Assembly (NCBI RefSeq): GCF_024721155.1
Contig: NZ_JAHVAP010000006.1
Span: 429,885 to 493,884 of the forward strand
Source of the DNA: Mucilaginibacter phenanthrenivorans
GTDB taxonomy: Bacteria; Bacteroidota; Bacteroidia; Sphingobacteriales; Sphingobacteriaceae
DNA length: 64,000 nt
Direction of reading: 5' to 3'
Part shown: positions 8,448-18,500 of the stretch, one piece after another
How the letters are laid out: each line of letters begins with the position of its first letter
Numbering within the stretch: position 1 is the first letter of the stretch
Notes under the pieces: generated by a model
What the model was told of the DNA's origin: nothing
Seen by the model: the letters and a program-made list of their open reading frames with translations, nothing else
The model's database searches: none
Made by a program: the position numbers and the translations under genes

Positions 8448-10060
8448 AGGCTTTTGCTCAACTTTTCCTTTCTCTCGATGAAACCAACAAAACCAACGAA
8501 AAGGTTAAGGTTTTAAAGGATTATTTTAACAACGTACCTGATACGGATAAGATGCACATGCTGGCTTTGTTTTCAGGCAGAAAACCTAAGCGGCAGATCA
8601 ATTCAACGCTTGTGCGTAACTGGGCTATCGAGGCATCGAACATTCCGGGCTGGCTATTTGAGGAAAGTTATCATGTAGTGGGCGATCTTGCGGAAACAAT
8701 GTCGTTACTAATGCCCCAAAACCGTGGCAGCAGCAGCAAAACCCTTACCGAATGGATTGCTGAAATAAATGCCCTGGGTGATAAAACTGAGGAAGAAAAA
8801 AAGCTCTGGCTGCTCGATTCATGGGCGATGCTGGATACCAGCGAACGTTTTGTGTTTAATAAATTACTTACCGGAAGCTTCAGGGTTGGCGTGTCGCAAA
8901 GTTTGGTGGTGAAGGCTTTGGCAGAGATAACCGGTATTGAAGCGCCTGCCCTTACGCACCGGATTATGGGTAGCTGGATGCCGGCAACATATACTTATGA
9001 GCAGCTGGTGCATGAGGATAGCGCGTCTGACGATATATCCAGGCCTTATCCTTTCTTCCTGGCCTATCCAATCCAGGAAACATCTGAAAAGCAAAAATCG
9101 AGTGATGAGTTGAAAATTGCTTTGGGTGATGAGGGCGAATGGCAAGCGGAATGGAAATGGGACGGCATCCGTTCACAACTGATAAAACGCGGCGGCGAGA
9201 TCTTTATCTGGAGTCGAGGCGAGGATTTGGCTACCGATAAGTTTCCGGAATTGTACCCATTTTTAAACGCGCTACCTGATGGAACGGTGATAGATGGTGA
9301 GCTACTGAGCTTCCAAAATGGCTTACCCATGCCCTTTAACGTTTTGCAAACGCGCATCGGGCGTAAAAACCTGACTAAAAAGATCCTGGAGGAAAGCCCC
9401 GTTGCCGTAATTGCTTATGATTGCCTGGAATATAATGGCGAGGATATCCGTAATAGAACACAAGCAGAACGGCGGCTGATTTTGGAGGAATTACAGGCGG
9501 CTACGCCGTTTCCCGAAATTTTCCGCCTGTCAGCATTGATATCTTTTGAAACATGGGATGACCTGGCCAAAACAAGGGAACAATCGCGTGCGATGATAGC
9601 TGAGGGTATCATGCTGAAGCGCAAAAGCGCCACCTACCAGGTTGGCCGCAAGCGTGGCGACTGGTGGAAATGGAAGATTGATCCGCTCTCGGTTGATGCG
9701 GTGATGATCTATGCCCAAAAGGGGCATGGCAGGCGAGCCGACCTGTATACTGATTATACCTTTGCCGTTTGGGATGGCGACAAGCTGGTACCCTTTGCCA
9801 AAGCCTACAGCGGCCTCACCGATGCCGAGATCAATAAGGTGGATTATTTTATCAAGCGCAACACGCTGGAAAAATTCGGCCCGGTGCGTACGGTAAAACC
9901 CGAGCTGGTTTTTGAGATTGGCTTTGAGGGGATAAATAAGTCGTCCCGGCATAAATCAGGCATTGCATTAAGGTTTCCCCGGATCCTGAGATGGCGGCAC
10001 GATAAGCCAAAGGAGGAAGCGGATACCATTGAAAGCTTGCGGGCGCTGTTGGGGGAATAA
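8444..10060 (+). CDS. ATP-dependent DNA ligase
   Basis: A 538-residue ligase. An N-terminal helical DNA-binding domain (about 1-200) is followed by the adenylation domain with motif I EWKWDGIR, whose Lys238 is the AMP acceptor. Motif III is VIDGELLSF, motif IV has EGIMLKRKSATYQVG and motif V is DWWKWKIDP. The OB-fold domain runs from about residue 420 to the end with LRFPRILRWRHDK (motif VI). This is the stand-alone ligase that pairs with the upstream exonuclease; no primase/polymerase part of LigD is fused or adjacent. The ATG overlaps the exonuclease stop. The pair probably works in DNA break repair, inferred from the known gene pairing. Confidence 0.95.
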   Translation: MKAFAQLFLSLDETNKTNEKVKVLKDYFNNVPDTDKMHMLALFSGRKPKRQINSTLVRNWAIEASNIPGWLFEESYHVVGDLAETMSLLMPQNRGSSSKTLTEWIAEINALGDKTEEEKKLWLLDSWAMLDTSERFVFNKLLTGSFRVGVSQSLVVKALAEITGIEAPALTHRIMGSWMPATYTYEQLVHEDSASDDISRPYPFFLAYPIQETSEKQKSSDELKIALGDEGEWQAEWKWDGIRSQLIKRGGEIFIWSRGEDLATDKFPELYPFLNALPDGTVIDGELLSFQNGLPMPFNVLQTRIGRKNLTKKILEESPVAVIAYDCLEYNGEDIRNRTQAERRLILEELQAATPFPEIFRLSALISFETWDDLAKTREQSRAMIAEGIMLKRKSATYQVGRKRGDWWKWKIDPLSVDAVMIYAQKGHGRRADLYTDYTFAVWDGDKLVPFAKAYSGLTDAEINKVDYFIKRNTLEKFGPVRTVKPELVFEIGFEGINKSSRHKSGIALRFPRILRWRHDKPKEEADTIESLRALLGE

Positions 10061-10480
10061 TTAAATACCGTATTATTATCGCTTCAATAGGTTGCGTACC
10101 TCCGGCACGCTAAATTTATTTACATTGTTTTTCTACCAATATTGGGCACCGATGGTGCCATCAGGTTGATGGCAAATTTGTTTTCAGGACCCCAGTGGAG
10201 TCAAATACCGATGGGAAATGCGTGATCAATAGTGCTACCAATATTGGGCACCTCTGGTGCCATCAAGGCTACCGCGTTAAGCCGCGGTTCGGCCCCAGCG
10301 GGGCCAAATATTGGTAGAAAAAGCACAAACAAATAAGTCCGCGCCGTAGGTGCGTAACACCATCAAACAAGCGTTGCTCCAAACAATTATCAACCCAAAA
10401 TCATTATTAACAAATTACAACCAATTCAGCGATCAAAATCTTAGCTTTGGTCTTTACGCTTTCTGCTTTAAGCTCAAAAA
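10061..10480. repeat. Intergenic block of AATATTGGTAGAAAA-family repeats
   Basis: A 420-bp gap holding at least three copies or half-copies of one repeat family: about 10079-10165 (reverse orientation, CTACCAATATTGGG), about 10233-10265 (partial) and about 10288-10358 (forward, GGCCCCAGCGGGGCC then AATATTGGTAGAAAAA, then GCGCCGTAGGTGCG). Two short GC-rich palindromes linked by an A-rich spacer characterise the unit. Further copies lie at 55.7-56.6 kb and 63.6-63.95 kb. No gene is visible. Confidence 0.8.
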
Positions 10481-11254
10481 ATGAACATCCTCCATATCCT
10501 TAACGGCGATTCAACACTCCATGGCTTTGAACAAACCGGCCTTGACGGCGATGTAATGGTTTGGCGCGAGGTCTTCTCGCAGGGCCCCTTGGAGGAAAAC
10601 ATTTCATCGGCCCATTTCTGGCGCGCGCGGCAGGAATGGATCAATGACACCCCTGAAGGCTATCAGCATAAAATGCTCGACCAACTCTCCGTACTCAATG
10701 AACAATATGACGAGATCAACCTTTGGTTTGAGTTTGACCTGCATTGCCAGGTAAACTTGCTTGGCGTTATGGCTTACCTGGAACAAAAAGCCGACCTCTC
10801 CACCCCTGCTATCTATTTGATCTGTCCCGGCGATTTTCCCGGCAAGGACGATTTCAGGGGTATGGGCGAACTAAACGGCGAAGAACTGGAATACCTGTAT
10901 GATAACATCCGCGAACAGCTAAGCACCGAGGATTTTGCAATTGCCCAGCAGGCCTGGAAGGTGTACGTAACTGGTGATGCGTCAAGCTTAAGTGCCTTTT
11001 TATCGGCAACGGTTTTTTGGGGCAGCCTGCACTTTTTGAAGGCAGCATTAGAAGCACATCTTAAACGCCTGCAATTAAATGAACAAGGGTTAAATTATAT
11101 CGAACAAAAACTGCTTACCATCTATAACTCCGGTATCAAAACAAAACCGGAGATCTACCTCGAATTCTGGAAAACGGAAAAGATCTATGGTATGGGCGAT
11201 ATGGAAATTGAGATCTACCTGGATAAACTCCGCGACAAAAAACTGATCGATTAG
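10481..11254 (+). CDS. DUF1835 domain-containing protein
   Basis: A 257-residue soluble protein of unknown function. It opens with MNILHILNGDSTLHGF and VMVWREVFSQGPL, the characteristic start of DUF1835 (residues 1 to about 125), followed by a C-terminal helical region (about 130-257) that resembles DUF3658-like tails. No membrane segment or signal peptide. The stop codon overlaps the stop of the convergent TlpA-like gene by 4 bp. Function cannot be inferred. Confidence 0.8.
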   Translation: MNILHILNGDSTLHGFEQTGLDGDVMVWREVFSQGPLEENISSAHFWRARQEWINDTPEGYQHKMLDQLSVLNEQYDEINLWFEFDLHCQVNLLGVMAYLEQKADLSTPAIYLICPGDFPGKDDFRGMGELNGEELEYLYDNIREQLSTEDFAIAQQAWKVYVTGDASSLSAFLSATVFWGSLHFLKAALEAHLKRLQLNEQGLNYIEQKLLTIYNSGIKTKPEIYLEFWKTEKIYGMGDMEIEIYLDKLRDKKLID

Positions 11255-12411
11255 AGATTTTGTTCAATAATAGATACCAGCTTTTTTTCATTAAGCCCGT
11301 AGTCGGCATAAATTACTTTTCCGCTTTTATCCAATAACACCATAGCCGGGAAGCCGGAAATCCCGCAGCTTTTTTCAATATCATTGGACGCAGTTAGCAC
11401 ATCGTATTTTATACCATGGTTTTTTATAAAAAGACCAATCATATTTTTTGTATCGTGTGTATTTACCGCCAGCAGCTTAAAGTTCTTGCTTTTATATTTT
11501 GCGTATAGCGTATTTAACGGATCCACATCCTCTATACAATGCCCGCAATCCTTTATCCAAAATTGAATCAGCACGGCGCTGCCTTTAAAATCACTCAACT
11601 TCACAGCTTTTTGATCGCTAAAGTAGATAAGTGGTGTTTCCGGGATTGTGGTACCAGGCTTAATCAATTCAATTTTTTCATCCTTTTTCAATTTGTAGTC
11701 ATCATAGCTGGATGAATACCATGATGTTTCCGATTTTTCAGCCGGGCTAAGGTTGATGTCCGTGAATTGTGTTTTGGTGATATCCTTATTGCTGAGTGTA
11801 TGCTGGATAACCTCTACCGGCATAAAAGTGGCCTTATCTATTATCACCTTATAGCTAAACTTTAGCTCCATTGTGGTATGCACATATTCGCCCAGGGAGT
11901 TTAGTGTCTCGTTTTTAAGGGTGATATCTGCCACATAAAACTGCTTCCCGCTTATTGTAGTGTCGGATAACGCCTTCGGAATGCTGTTATCGGCAATAAT
12001 TGCAGGCAAGGCATTTTTCAGGGTAAGATATGAATTGAAAAGGTTTGATGAATTTTTAAACCCGTTGAGCTTAGGCGAGTAATTTACTTCGATCGTCTTT
12101 TCCTTTTTATTGCAATAAAAACCTTCCGCGCCATTATAAATTGATAACAGGCCGCTGTTGCTAAACTGGTACCTTAAGCCGATGAATTGCGCCGACGGAT
12201 TAAATTCAAGATAAGAATCAACGGTCATCTCGTCGTGATAAGATTCACCAGGATAATCGATAATCCTTTTGTAGGTGTAACTAACGGTTTTCAACCCGTT
12301 CAACCGGGTCAACACTTTGTTTAAAACCGGCGAGGCATCAATGCCGGGTTTGTTTGAATAAACATTTAACGAAGTGGCCAATATGGCGATAAAAGTCAGG
12401 CAGCGTTTCAT
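11251..12411 (-). CDS. TlpA-like thioredoxin-fold lipoprotein or secreted protein
   Basis: A 386-residue exported protein with an N-terminal signal sequence (MKRCLTFIAILATSLNVYSN). Residues about 30-240 form a beta-rich region resembling outer-membrane lipoprotein-carrier-like or DUF4369-type N-terminal modules of Bacteroidota redox proteins. Residues about 245-386 form a TlpA/AhpC-type thioredoxin domain: VLIQFWIKDCGHCIEDVDP contains the redox CGHC motif and GFPAMVLLDKSGKVIY the cis-Pro loop. It probably acts as a periplasmic thiol-disulfide oxidoreductase. Its substrate is unknown, and no cytochrome-biogenesis genes are nearby. Confidence 0.85.
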   Translation of the reverse strand: MKRCLTFIAILATSLNVYSNKPGIDASPVLNKVLTRLNGLKTVSYTYKRIIDYPGESYHDEMTVDSYLEFNPSAQFIGLRYQFSNSGLLSIYNGAEGFYCNKKEKTIEVNYSPKLNGFKNSSNLFNSYLTLKNALPAIIADNSIPKALSDTTISGKQFYVADITLKNETLNSLGEYVHTTMELKFSYKVIIDKATFMPVEVIQHTLSNKDITKTQFTDINLSPAEKSETSWYSSSYDDYKLKKDEKIELIKPGTTIPETPLIYFSDQKAVKLSDFKGSAVLIQFWIKDCGHCIEDVDPLNTLYAKYKSKNFKLLAVNTHDTKNMIGLFIKNHGIKYDVLTASNDIEKSCGISGFPAMVLLDKSGKVIYADYGLNEKKLVSIIEQNL

Positions 12412-12462
12412 ACTATTACATCTACGAATGTTTCGTAAATGTAATAATTATTTTTTATCTCC

Positions 12463-14088
12463 TTACAAAACTCCTTTATTATTTAAAATAGCAGCGATGG
12501 TAGGCGACGGTTCGCTTTCATTCTTAAGCCTGTCAAGGGCCGTTACCACATATAAATACGTTTTCCCTCTTTTTACCTTATCATCCGTAAAAAAAGTATT
12601 GTTGTTATATTGTATGTGGATGATGTGCGCCGGGTCGTTTAAGTTCACCTTTTCAGTGCCCTCAAACCGATAAATCACGTAGCCGTAAACGGGCTCAAGG
12701 TCCTTTGCGGGCGCCGGGGTACCCCATCTTAACTCTACTCCTTTTATTGTTGGCGTTGCAGTAAAATTCACAGGCGCATTAGGTGGGATAGAATCCAGCC
12801 AAAGCATAACCGGCGGCAATGCAGGATGCCTGTAGTACGTTTGTTTAAGCGAATCTGTAAAGCCCAGCGGGTTTTTCAACAACGAGTTTGAACTAAAATA
12901 AACGCTGCCCTGCACCCGCGGATTTTTACGCAGATATTTTATTTGAGCAGGCATCTGCGCCGGGTCCTTAAACTTGCCCCGCCGCGCCTCGTTAATGCGA
13001 TAGGCGCCCATGCCTATATACAAATGCCTGCCATAGGTATTGTCGCTCCACCAATCCAACAGTTTATTAAATGCTGCAGAACGGTCATCAATCGGCCAGT
13101 ATAATTGTGGGTTTATATAGTCAACCCAGCCTTCCTTGATCCATTTGCGCGAATCGGCAAAAAGTTCATAATAGGATGAGCCCCCATGGGTATCGGTTCC
13201 GTCGGGATTCTGGTATTTATTGGCCCAAATGCCAAACGGGCTTACCCCAAATTTAACCCGGGGCTTATGTTTTTGAATACTGTCGCTCAGCATTTCAATC
13301 AGGGTATCCACGTTATGACGACGCCAGTCCCTTATGTCGGCATAGCTCGTTCCGTATTTCTTAAAGGCGTCGGCATCGTCTATATGCTGCCCGTCAATCT
13401 GGTACGGATAAAAATAATCATCCAGGTGCACCCCGTCTATATCATAATTATCAACCACATCTAAAAACACCTTAACAATATAATCGCGCACTTCGGGAAT
13501 GCCGGGATTAAACAATTTAATGCCGCCATAGGTAAAAAACCACTCAGGTTTTATCCGCGTTATGTGTGAAGGACTTATTAATGCGAACTTGCCATCATTA
13601 GTGGCCCTGTAGGGATTAAACCAGGCATGCAGCTCCATTCCGCGTTTGTGCGCCTCGTTAATTGCAAATTCAAGTGGGTCGTAAGCAGGATTGGGAGGCG
13701 TTCCTTGTTTGCCGGTGAGCCATTTTGACCAGGGCTCACGGCTTTTGGCGTACAACGCATCTGCAGCCGGCCTTATCTGGAACATTACGGCGTTGATGCC
13801 TTCTTGTTGATGAGCGTTCAGCCTGTCTATCAGTTCTCTTTTCTGCTGATCTGTGGGTAATCCCGGCTTGCTTGGCCAGTCGATATTTTCGACGGTGGCG
13901 ATCCAAACCCCCCTGAACTCGCGTTTAGGGTCGAGTGTATCAGGAATAGAAATCGGGCCGCTGTCTACGGGCAACGATTCTATTTTGTGCTGAGGTTGCG
14001 CCCTGGCCTTTATGCAGATTGTAAAAGTTAAGAACAGAAAAATCACTAACCGGTAGATGCGCATTAAACAATTTATTAAAAGCTGCAA
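12463..14088 (-). CDS. Family 10-like glycosylhydrolase (GHL10/DUF187)
   Basis: A 541-residue exported protein (signal-like MRIYRLVIFLFLTFTICIKARAQ, so an internal Met at residue 9 is a plausible start). The TIM-barrel GHL10 domain spans about residues 55-400: EFRGVWIATVENIDWPSK, INAVMFQIRPAADALY, HAWFNPYRA, and DGVHLDDYFYPY with the acidic pair expected in the active site. A fibronectin-III-like C-terminal domain follows from about residue 430 (PNAPVNFTATPTIKGVELRW). The family includes envelope-acting hydrolases proposed to act on peptidoglycan-like polymers. It lies 52 bp upstream of the TlpA-like gene on the same strand. Confidence 0.9.
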   Translation of the reverse strand: MQLLINCLMRIYRLVIFLFLTFTICIKARAQPQHKIESLPVDSGPISIPDTLDPKREFRGVWIATVENIDWPSKPGLPTDQQKRELIDRLNAHQQEGINAVMFQIRPAADALYAKSREPWSKWLTGKQGTPPNPAYDPLEFAINEAHKRGMELHAWFNPYRATNDGKFALISPSHITRIKPEWFFTYGGIKLFNPGIPEVRDYIVKVFLDVVDNYDIDGVHLDDYFYPYQIDGQHIDDADAFKKYGTSYADIRDWRRHNVDTLIEMLSDSIQKHKPRVKFGVSPFGIWANKYQNPDGTDTHGGSSYYELFADSRKWIKEGWVDYINPQLYWPIDDRSAAFNKLLDWWSDNTYGRHLYIGMGAYRINEARRGKFKDPAQMPAQIKYLRKNPRVQGSVYFSSNSLLKNPLGFTDSLKQTYYRHPALPPVMLWLDSIPPNAPVNFTATPTIKGVELRWGTPAPAKDLEPVYGYVIYRFEGTEKVNLNDPAHIIHIQYNNNTFFTDDKVKRGKTYLYVVTALDRLKNESEPSPTIAAILNNKGVL

Positions 14089-14379
14089 AGATATAAACTC
14101 ATGGCTTAGCGGTTTTAGTATAGTGAATAATAATTGACCGTATTTTGTGTTTTAATCATATTCTGCTTAATTTTAACCCAGCTATAACTTATTATTATAT
14201 CAATTAAGGCAACTTCTGCGTTATTGTTTTCAAACTTTATATTTTTTTGAATGGACCAGATCAATAATTAATTTGCCGCAACCAATGTTTTTAAATCAAA
14301 TAAAACAAGTTGCAACATTAAAATGTTAGAAAACCGGCAAACATTTAACTATTATTGAAAACTTAAAACATTAATTGTT

Positions 14380-15291
14380 ATGGAGAACCAACCAAGCCAG
14401 GCGCCAAGAAAAAATTCCAATCTTGTATATTTCCTGATTGTGATGATTTTGGCATTATTTGCTACAGACATTTACCTGTATTTTCAAAAAAATAAATCTG
14501 ACACCCGGATAGTATACCAGGACAGCGAAAAAACCAGGCTGCAAACCGAACTCGACAGTCTTGAAGCACAAATTGAACAGGTGAATGTTGGCAAAACAAG
14601 GATGTCGGCAAGCTTGCAGGCCAAAAATGATTCGCTGAAGGCCAAGATAAAGGTTTTACGTACCGAACTTGCAAAAGGCAAGTTAACCGTAGCCGAACTT
14701 GCAAAAGCACAGGAGGATGTTAAACAACTGCGCTACTTTGTAACAAAATACACTGCTGATATTGAGGAGCTTAAGAAACAAAACCAATCATTAGCTACCG
14801 AAAGGGATACCTTAAAGACCAACTTAGTTACCGCAGCTAAGAAAGACAGCGACCTTACCCAAAAGAACAAGGACCTGGATACCAAGGTGAAGGTTGCATC
14901 GGCACTTAAGGTTGCTACCGTGAATGTAGTTGCATACAAAATAAAGGGCAGCGGCAAAGAGGTTGACACCAAACGGTCGAGCGTTGCTAAAAAGATCAAG
15001 ATAAATTTAACAATTGCCAGCAATGCTGTTGCAGCTAAGGCAATGCATGATATCTACGTTAGGGTAATTGATCCAACAGGGAACTTAATAACCGGGACAG
15101 ACTCCGGCACATTTAATGCTGACGGTCAGGACCTGCAATTCACCTATAAAACTTCCATCGAGTTTAAGGATGACGGCAGCGGCTATACCATCGACTGGAT
15201 AAACCCTGTAGCCTTCCAAAAAGGCTCGTATACTGTTTTGCTTTATGCTGATGGGTACACTATGGGTAAAACCAGTTTTGAGCTTAAGTAA
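14380..15291 (+). CDS. Membrane-anchored coiled-coil protein, function unknown
   Basis: A 303-residue protein. One membrane segment lies at about residues 15-33 (LVYFLIVMILALFATDIYLYF) with a short cytoplasmic N-terminus. A long charged coiled coil follows (about 50-180, rich in K, E, L and Q). A beta-rich C-terminal domain (about 190-303) contains VRVIDPTGNLITG and WINPVAFQKGSYTVLLYADG. The C-terminal part resembles an extracytoplasmic Ig-like or sandwich fold. I do not recognise the family. It is flanked by the divergent GHL10 gene upstream (291-bp gap) and by a strong hairpin downstream. Confidence 0.75.
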   Translation: MENQPSQAPRKNSNLVYFLIVMILALFATDIYLYFQKNKSDTRIVYQDSEKTRLQTELDSLEAQIEQVNVGKTRMSASLQAKNDSLKAKIKVLRTELAKGKLTVAELAKAQEDVKQLRYFVTKYTADIEELKKQNQSLATERDTLKTNLVTAAKKDSDLTQKNKDLDTKVKVASALKVATVNVVAYKIKGSGKEVDTKRSSVAKKIKINLTIASNAVAAKAMHDIYVRVIDPTGNLITGTDSGTFNADGQDLQFTYKTSIEFKDDGSGYTIDWINPVAFQKGSYTVLLYADGYTMGKTSFELK

Positions 15292-15298
15292 GCTTTTA

Positions 15299-15535
15299 GT
15301 TGATTGGGTTGATTAAGTGAATGGTTGATTAGGTTAACTTATTTAGAAAATGCATTAGCGGCATTGTTGTAAAAACAATGCCGCTAATGCATTTAATATG
15401 TTTTATCCAATCAATCAAACCGAGGCAACTGAACTGAACTGAACTGAACTGAACTGAACTCAACTCAATCCAACCTAATCAACTCAATCTAACCCAATCA
15501 ACCTAATCAACCTAATCAACTCAATCCAACCCCTC
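15299..15535. repeat. GATT-array inverted repeat around a 21-bp hairpin, with an ACTGA pentamer run
   Basis: Left part: runs of TTGATT spaced 6-8 bp (15299-15342). Centre: a perfect 21-bp stem (15348-15368 with 15374-15394, loop GTAAA). Right part: complementary runs of AATCAA/AACTCAATC (15403-15535). A pure pentamer array of six GAACT units sits at 15431-15460. Related GATT/AATC arrays occur at 37443-37490 and 59165-59285. Confidence 0.8.
15348..15394. terminator. Strong symmetric hairpin between convergent genes
   Basis: A 21-bp perfect stem (AATGCATTAGCGGCATTGTT arm) with a 5-base loop, located between the stop of the coiled-coil gene and the stop of the NtrY-like kinase gene. It lacks a clear T-run on either side, so terminator function is inferred from position only. 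Confidence 0.5.
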
Positions 15536-15539
15536 ACTA

Positions 15540-18500
15540 TTATACCAAAGCCGAAGGCAGGCTGAAGTAAAACGTAGTGCCTTCGCCAAGGCGGGTTTCA
15601 AACCAAACCTTGCCACCTGCATTCTCAATCGAATTTTTAACAAAGGCAAGCCCGAGGCCAGTGCCTGAACTTTTCGTGGTAAAGTTGGGCTCGAAGATCT
15701 TCTCCCTTAAATTTTCCGGAATGCCGTTGCCGTTATCTTTTATGGTAAGCAGCACATTCTTGTTTGTTATGGTATAATTTATGTCAATTACACCAAACCT
15801 GTCAGCAGGCGCAGCTTCAATGGCATTCTTTAATAAGTTGTTAAAGCATCGTAGCAATTGGTCGCGGTCGGCATTTATGATAAATGGACTATTTGGCGCC
15901 TGGTATACGATCCTTACATTATCCATTTGCTTAAAAATGGTAACGGCCTGGGTTAGTACATCAAACAGGTTTAGCTTCTCTAATTTTGTATCGGGCATTT
16001 TTGCAAAAGCCGAAAACTCCGACGCAATGTTCGACAGGCTTTCTATCTGCTCTACGAATGATTTGCTAAACCGCTCAAACTTCTGGTCAAACTTAGGATC
16101 CTTATCCTTCCACGACTTATCAAGCAGTTGTAAGCCCAATTTTAGCGGGGTTAGCGGGTTTTTAATTTCATGTGCAACCTGTTTGGCCATTTCGCGCCAG
16201 GCCGTTTCCCTTTCGCTCTGGGCTAGCTTTTGGGCGCTGTTTTCCAGCGCAGCTATCATCTTGTTATATTCCTTTACAAGTGCGCCAATCTCGTCATTGC
16301 GGTCCCAATGAATAGGCTCATTCTTTTTGCCGTAGGTTGTTTTGCTTAAGCTAAATTGAATGAAGCTTAACGGGGCTGTTATCTGCCGTGCAATAATCAC
16401 TGCAAAAAGCCCTATCGCTATAAATATCAACGCGTACACGTTAATCATAATGTTTAACAGCGCCCCGATCCGCTCCTTATAATCTGCCTCGTTGGCAAAA
16501 TAAGGCAGCTGTAAATAGGCGATTGTTCCGTTCCCATTGCGTAAGGGTACATAAACAGCCTTGTAATTTAGCTTCCCGATGATCTCATCGTTAACAAACT
16601 CCGACTTTTGAAACTTCTTTAAATACACATAAGCCCTGGCATTCATTCTTCGGGCCTGCAATCCAAATTCATAAATTTTGGGCTGGGTGTTGATCAGCTC
16701 CATGCCATTAACATCATACAGCGTAAGATCGGCGGCGTAGGTGTTGGCAAATTCATTAAATTCAACCTGGCTCTCTTCATTAATATCATAAAGATATTTG
16801 TTGTAGTTGCTGGCTTCAAGCGCACTGGCTATCCTTGTTATCTTTTCACGGATAGTTTTATCTTGCTGGGTTTGATATTGGGTACTTATGGAGAAGAATG
16901 TGATAAAGCCCACAGCTACCAGGGTGGCTACCACCGCAAATATCATTGAAAACTGGATCCGTGTTTTATAAAGTATCAGGTCAAAGTTCAGTTTAAAGCT
17001 CCATCCTATCCGGTTATTTTTAATGTTCAATATTTTAATCCTTATCCACAGCCAGCTGAGTATCAATATCAAAACGCTAAAAAGCAGGAATACAACAAAA
17101 AAGAAGGTAATGGAGGTGATGCCTATAAACAGTAAATTCTGCTCCTTGCTTACCACAATTAAATTGCGCTGGCTTGGCTTATAAATTAAGTGGCTGTAAT
17201 TTGTAAAGTGTAAGTACCACTCAGACCGGGTACTTAGCGTTGTTTTTTCAATGTATTTCTTTAGTTTTCCCTGCAATTCTGTATTCTCAAGGTCGTAAAC
17301 GTACGGCCCGCTTTGTGTTATCAGCTTGTTGTCGATATAAAAAGCGTACGAGTAGTTTTTAAATTCATCCTCCAGGTTTACCTGTCCGTCAACCAGCAGG
17401 TCGGGGAACGATGTAAACGTTTGCAGCGGTTTTGATTTTAGCTCGATAACTATGGTACCAAGGTTTTGACCATTTTTTACTATCGGTAGAATGGCAAAAT
17501 AATTTTGATAGCCAAACGATTCATTCACCCTGTAAAAGAAGTCCGACACCTTAAATGAGCTGTATAGCACCAGGTCCTTAAAAATAGTCAGCGAATAGCT
17601 TTTATCTGCCGAAAGGGGTTGATCCTTATCATTAAATTCGTGAACATTAAAGTCGTATTTTGAAAGATAACCGTTGAAGTATAATTTTTGAAAACGGGTT
17701 TTTACATAGTTGGTGTTTTGAACACTATCAGTAAAATACTGTTTTATTGAAGCATCATTTATTATCTGGTGTTCTACCCTCTTAAACGCTATATCGGCAT
17801 TTGCATCATCGGGTACTTCAAGCTTTTGTATAAACGCCGTGCGGGTTACATTTTCCTTAACCGATTCGAAATAATTAAGCTTTATAGCTGATATAAGCGC
17901 ACAAATTAAAATAATCATCGCCATTGAGATGGCGGTTATCTTGCCGCTGTTGTACCGGTGGGCATAAGCCCTTGTAAACACAAGCCCCGCCCACAGCAAA
18001 TAAAACATGGTGAACCCCTGGTAATATGCACTTATAATAGTAGCCAGCACAACTCCTGCAATAAGTATCGCTGCCTTATTTAGGCTGGATACCGGAAGCC
18101 TTACAGTTATGGTTAAGAAAACTTCGGATAACAGGTAAAAGATCAGGAAGCTGAAACAAAGCATTAAAACGCCAAGCAGGCTAAAAGGCGAAAGATTCAG
18201 CACATTGCTTACATCAAAACTGATCTTTGAATTCATCACCAGGCCATAAAAAACATTCAGCAACCCGGCAGATACAATAATGAGTGTTAACGTACCTGTG
18301 ACTAAAATAGCATAAGCACTAACCTTACTGTGGGTACCCTTTAATATGCTCCGGCGCCGTAAATACAAAAAGCTTACAAACCAGCAGATAGCCAATATAT
18401 TAATACACAGGTCGCCAAGCGACCGGTAAGCAAAGCTCGACGCATATAATGTGGGGTTAAAAACCTCGAGCCGGTAAGTAAATTCGGGCCAGTTAAAATA

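Noticed and set aside
7311..10060. LigD-type NHEJ operon
   Set aside because: No primase/polymerase domain and no Ku gene in the window; only the exonuclease-ligase pair is present.
15431..15460. GAACT pentamer run as a phase-variation switch
   Set aside because: It is between the 3' ends of convergent genes, not in a frame or promoter, so slippage would not switch expression.
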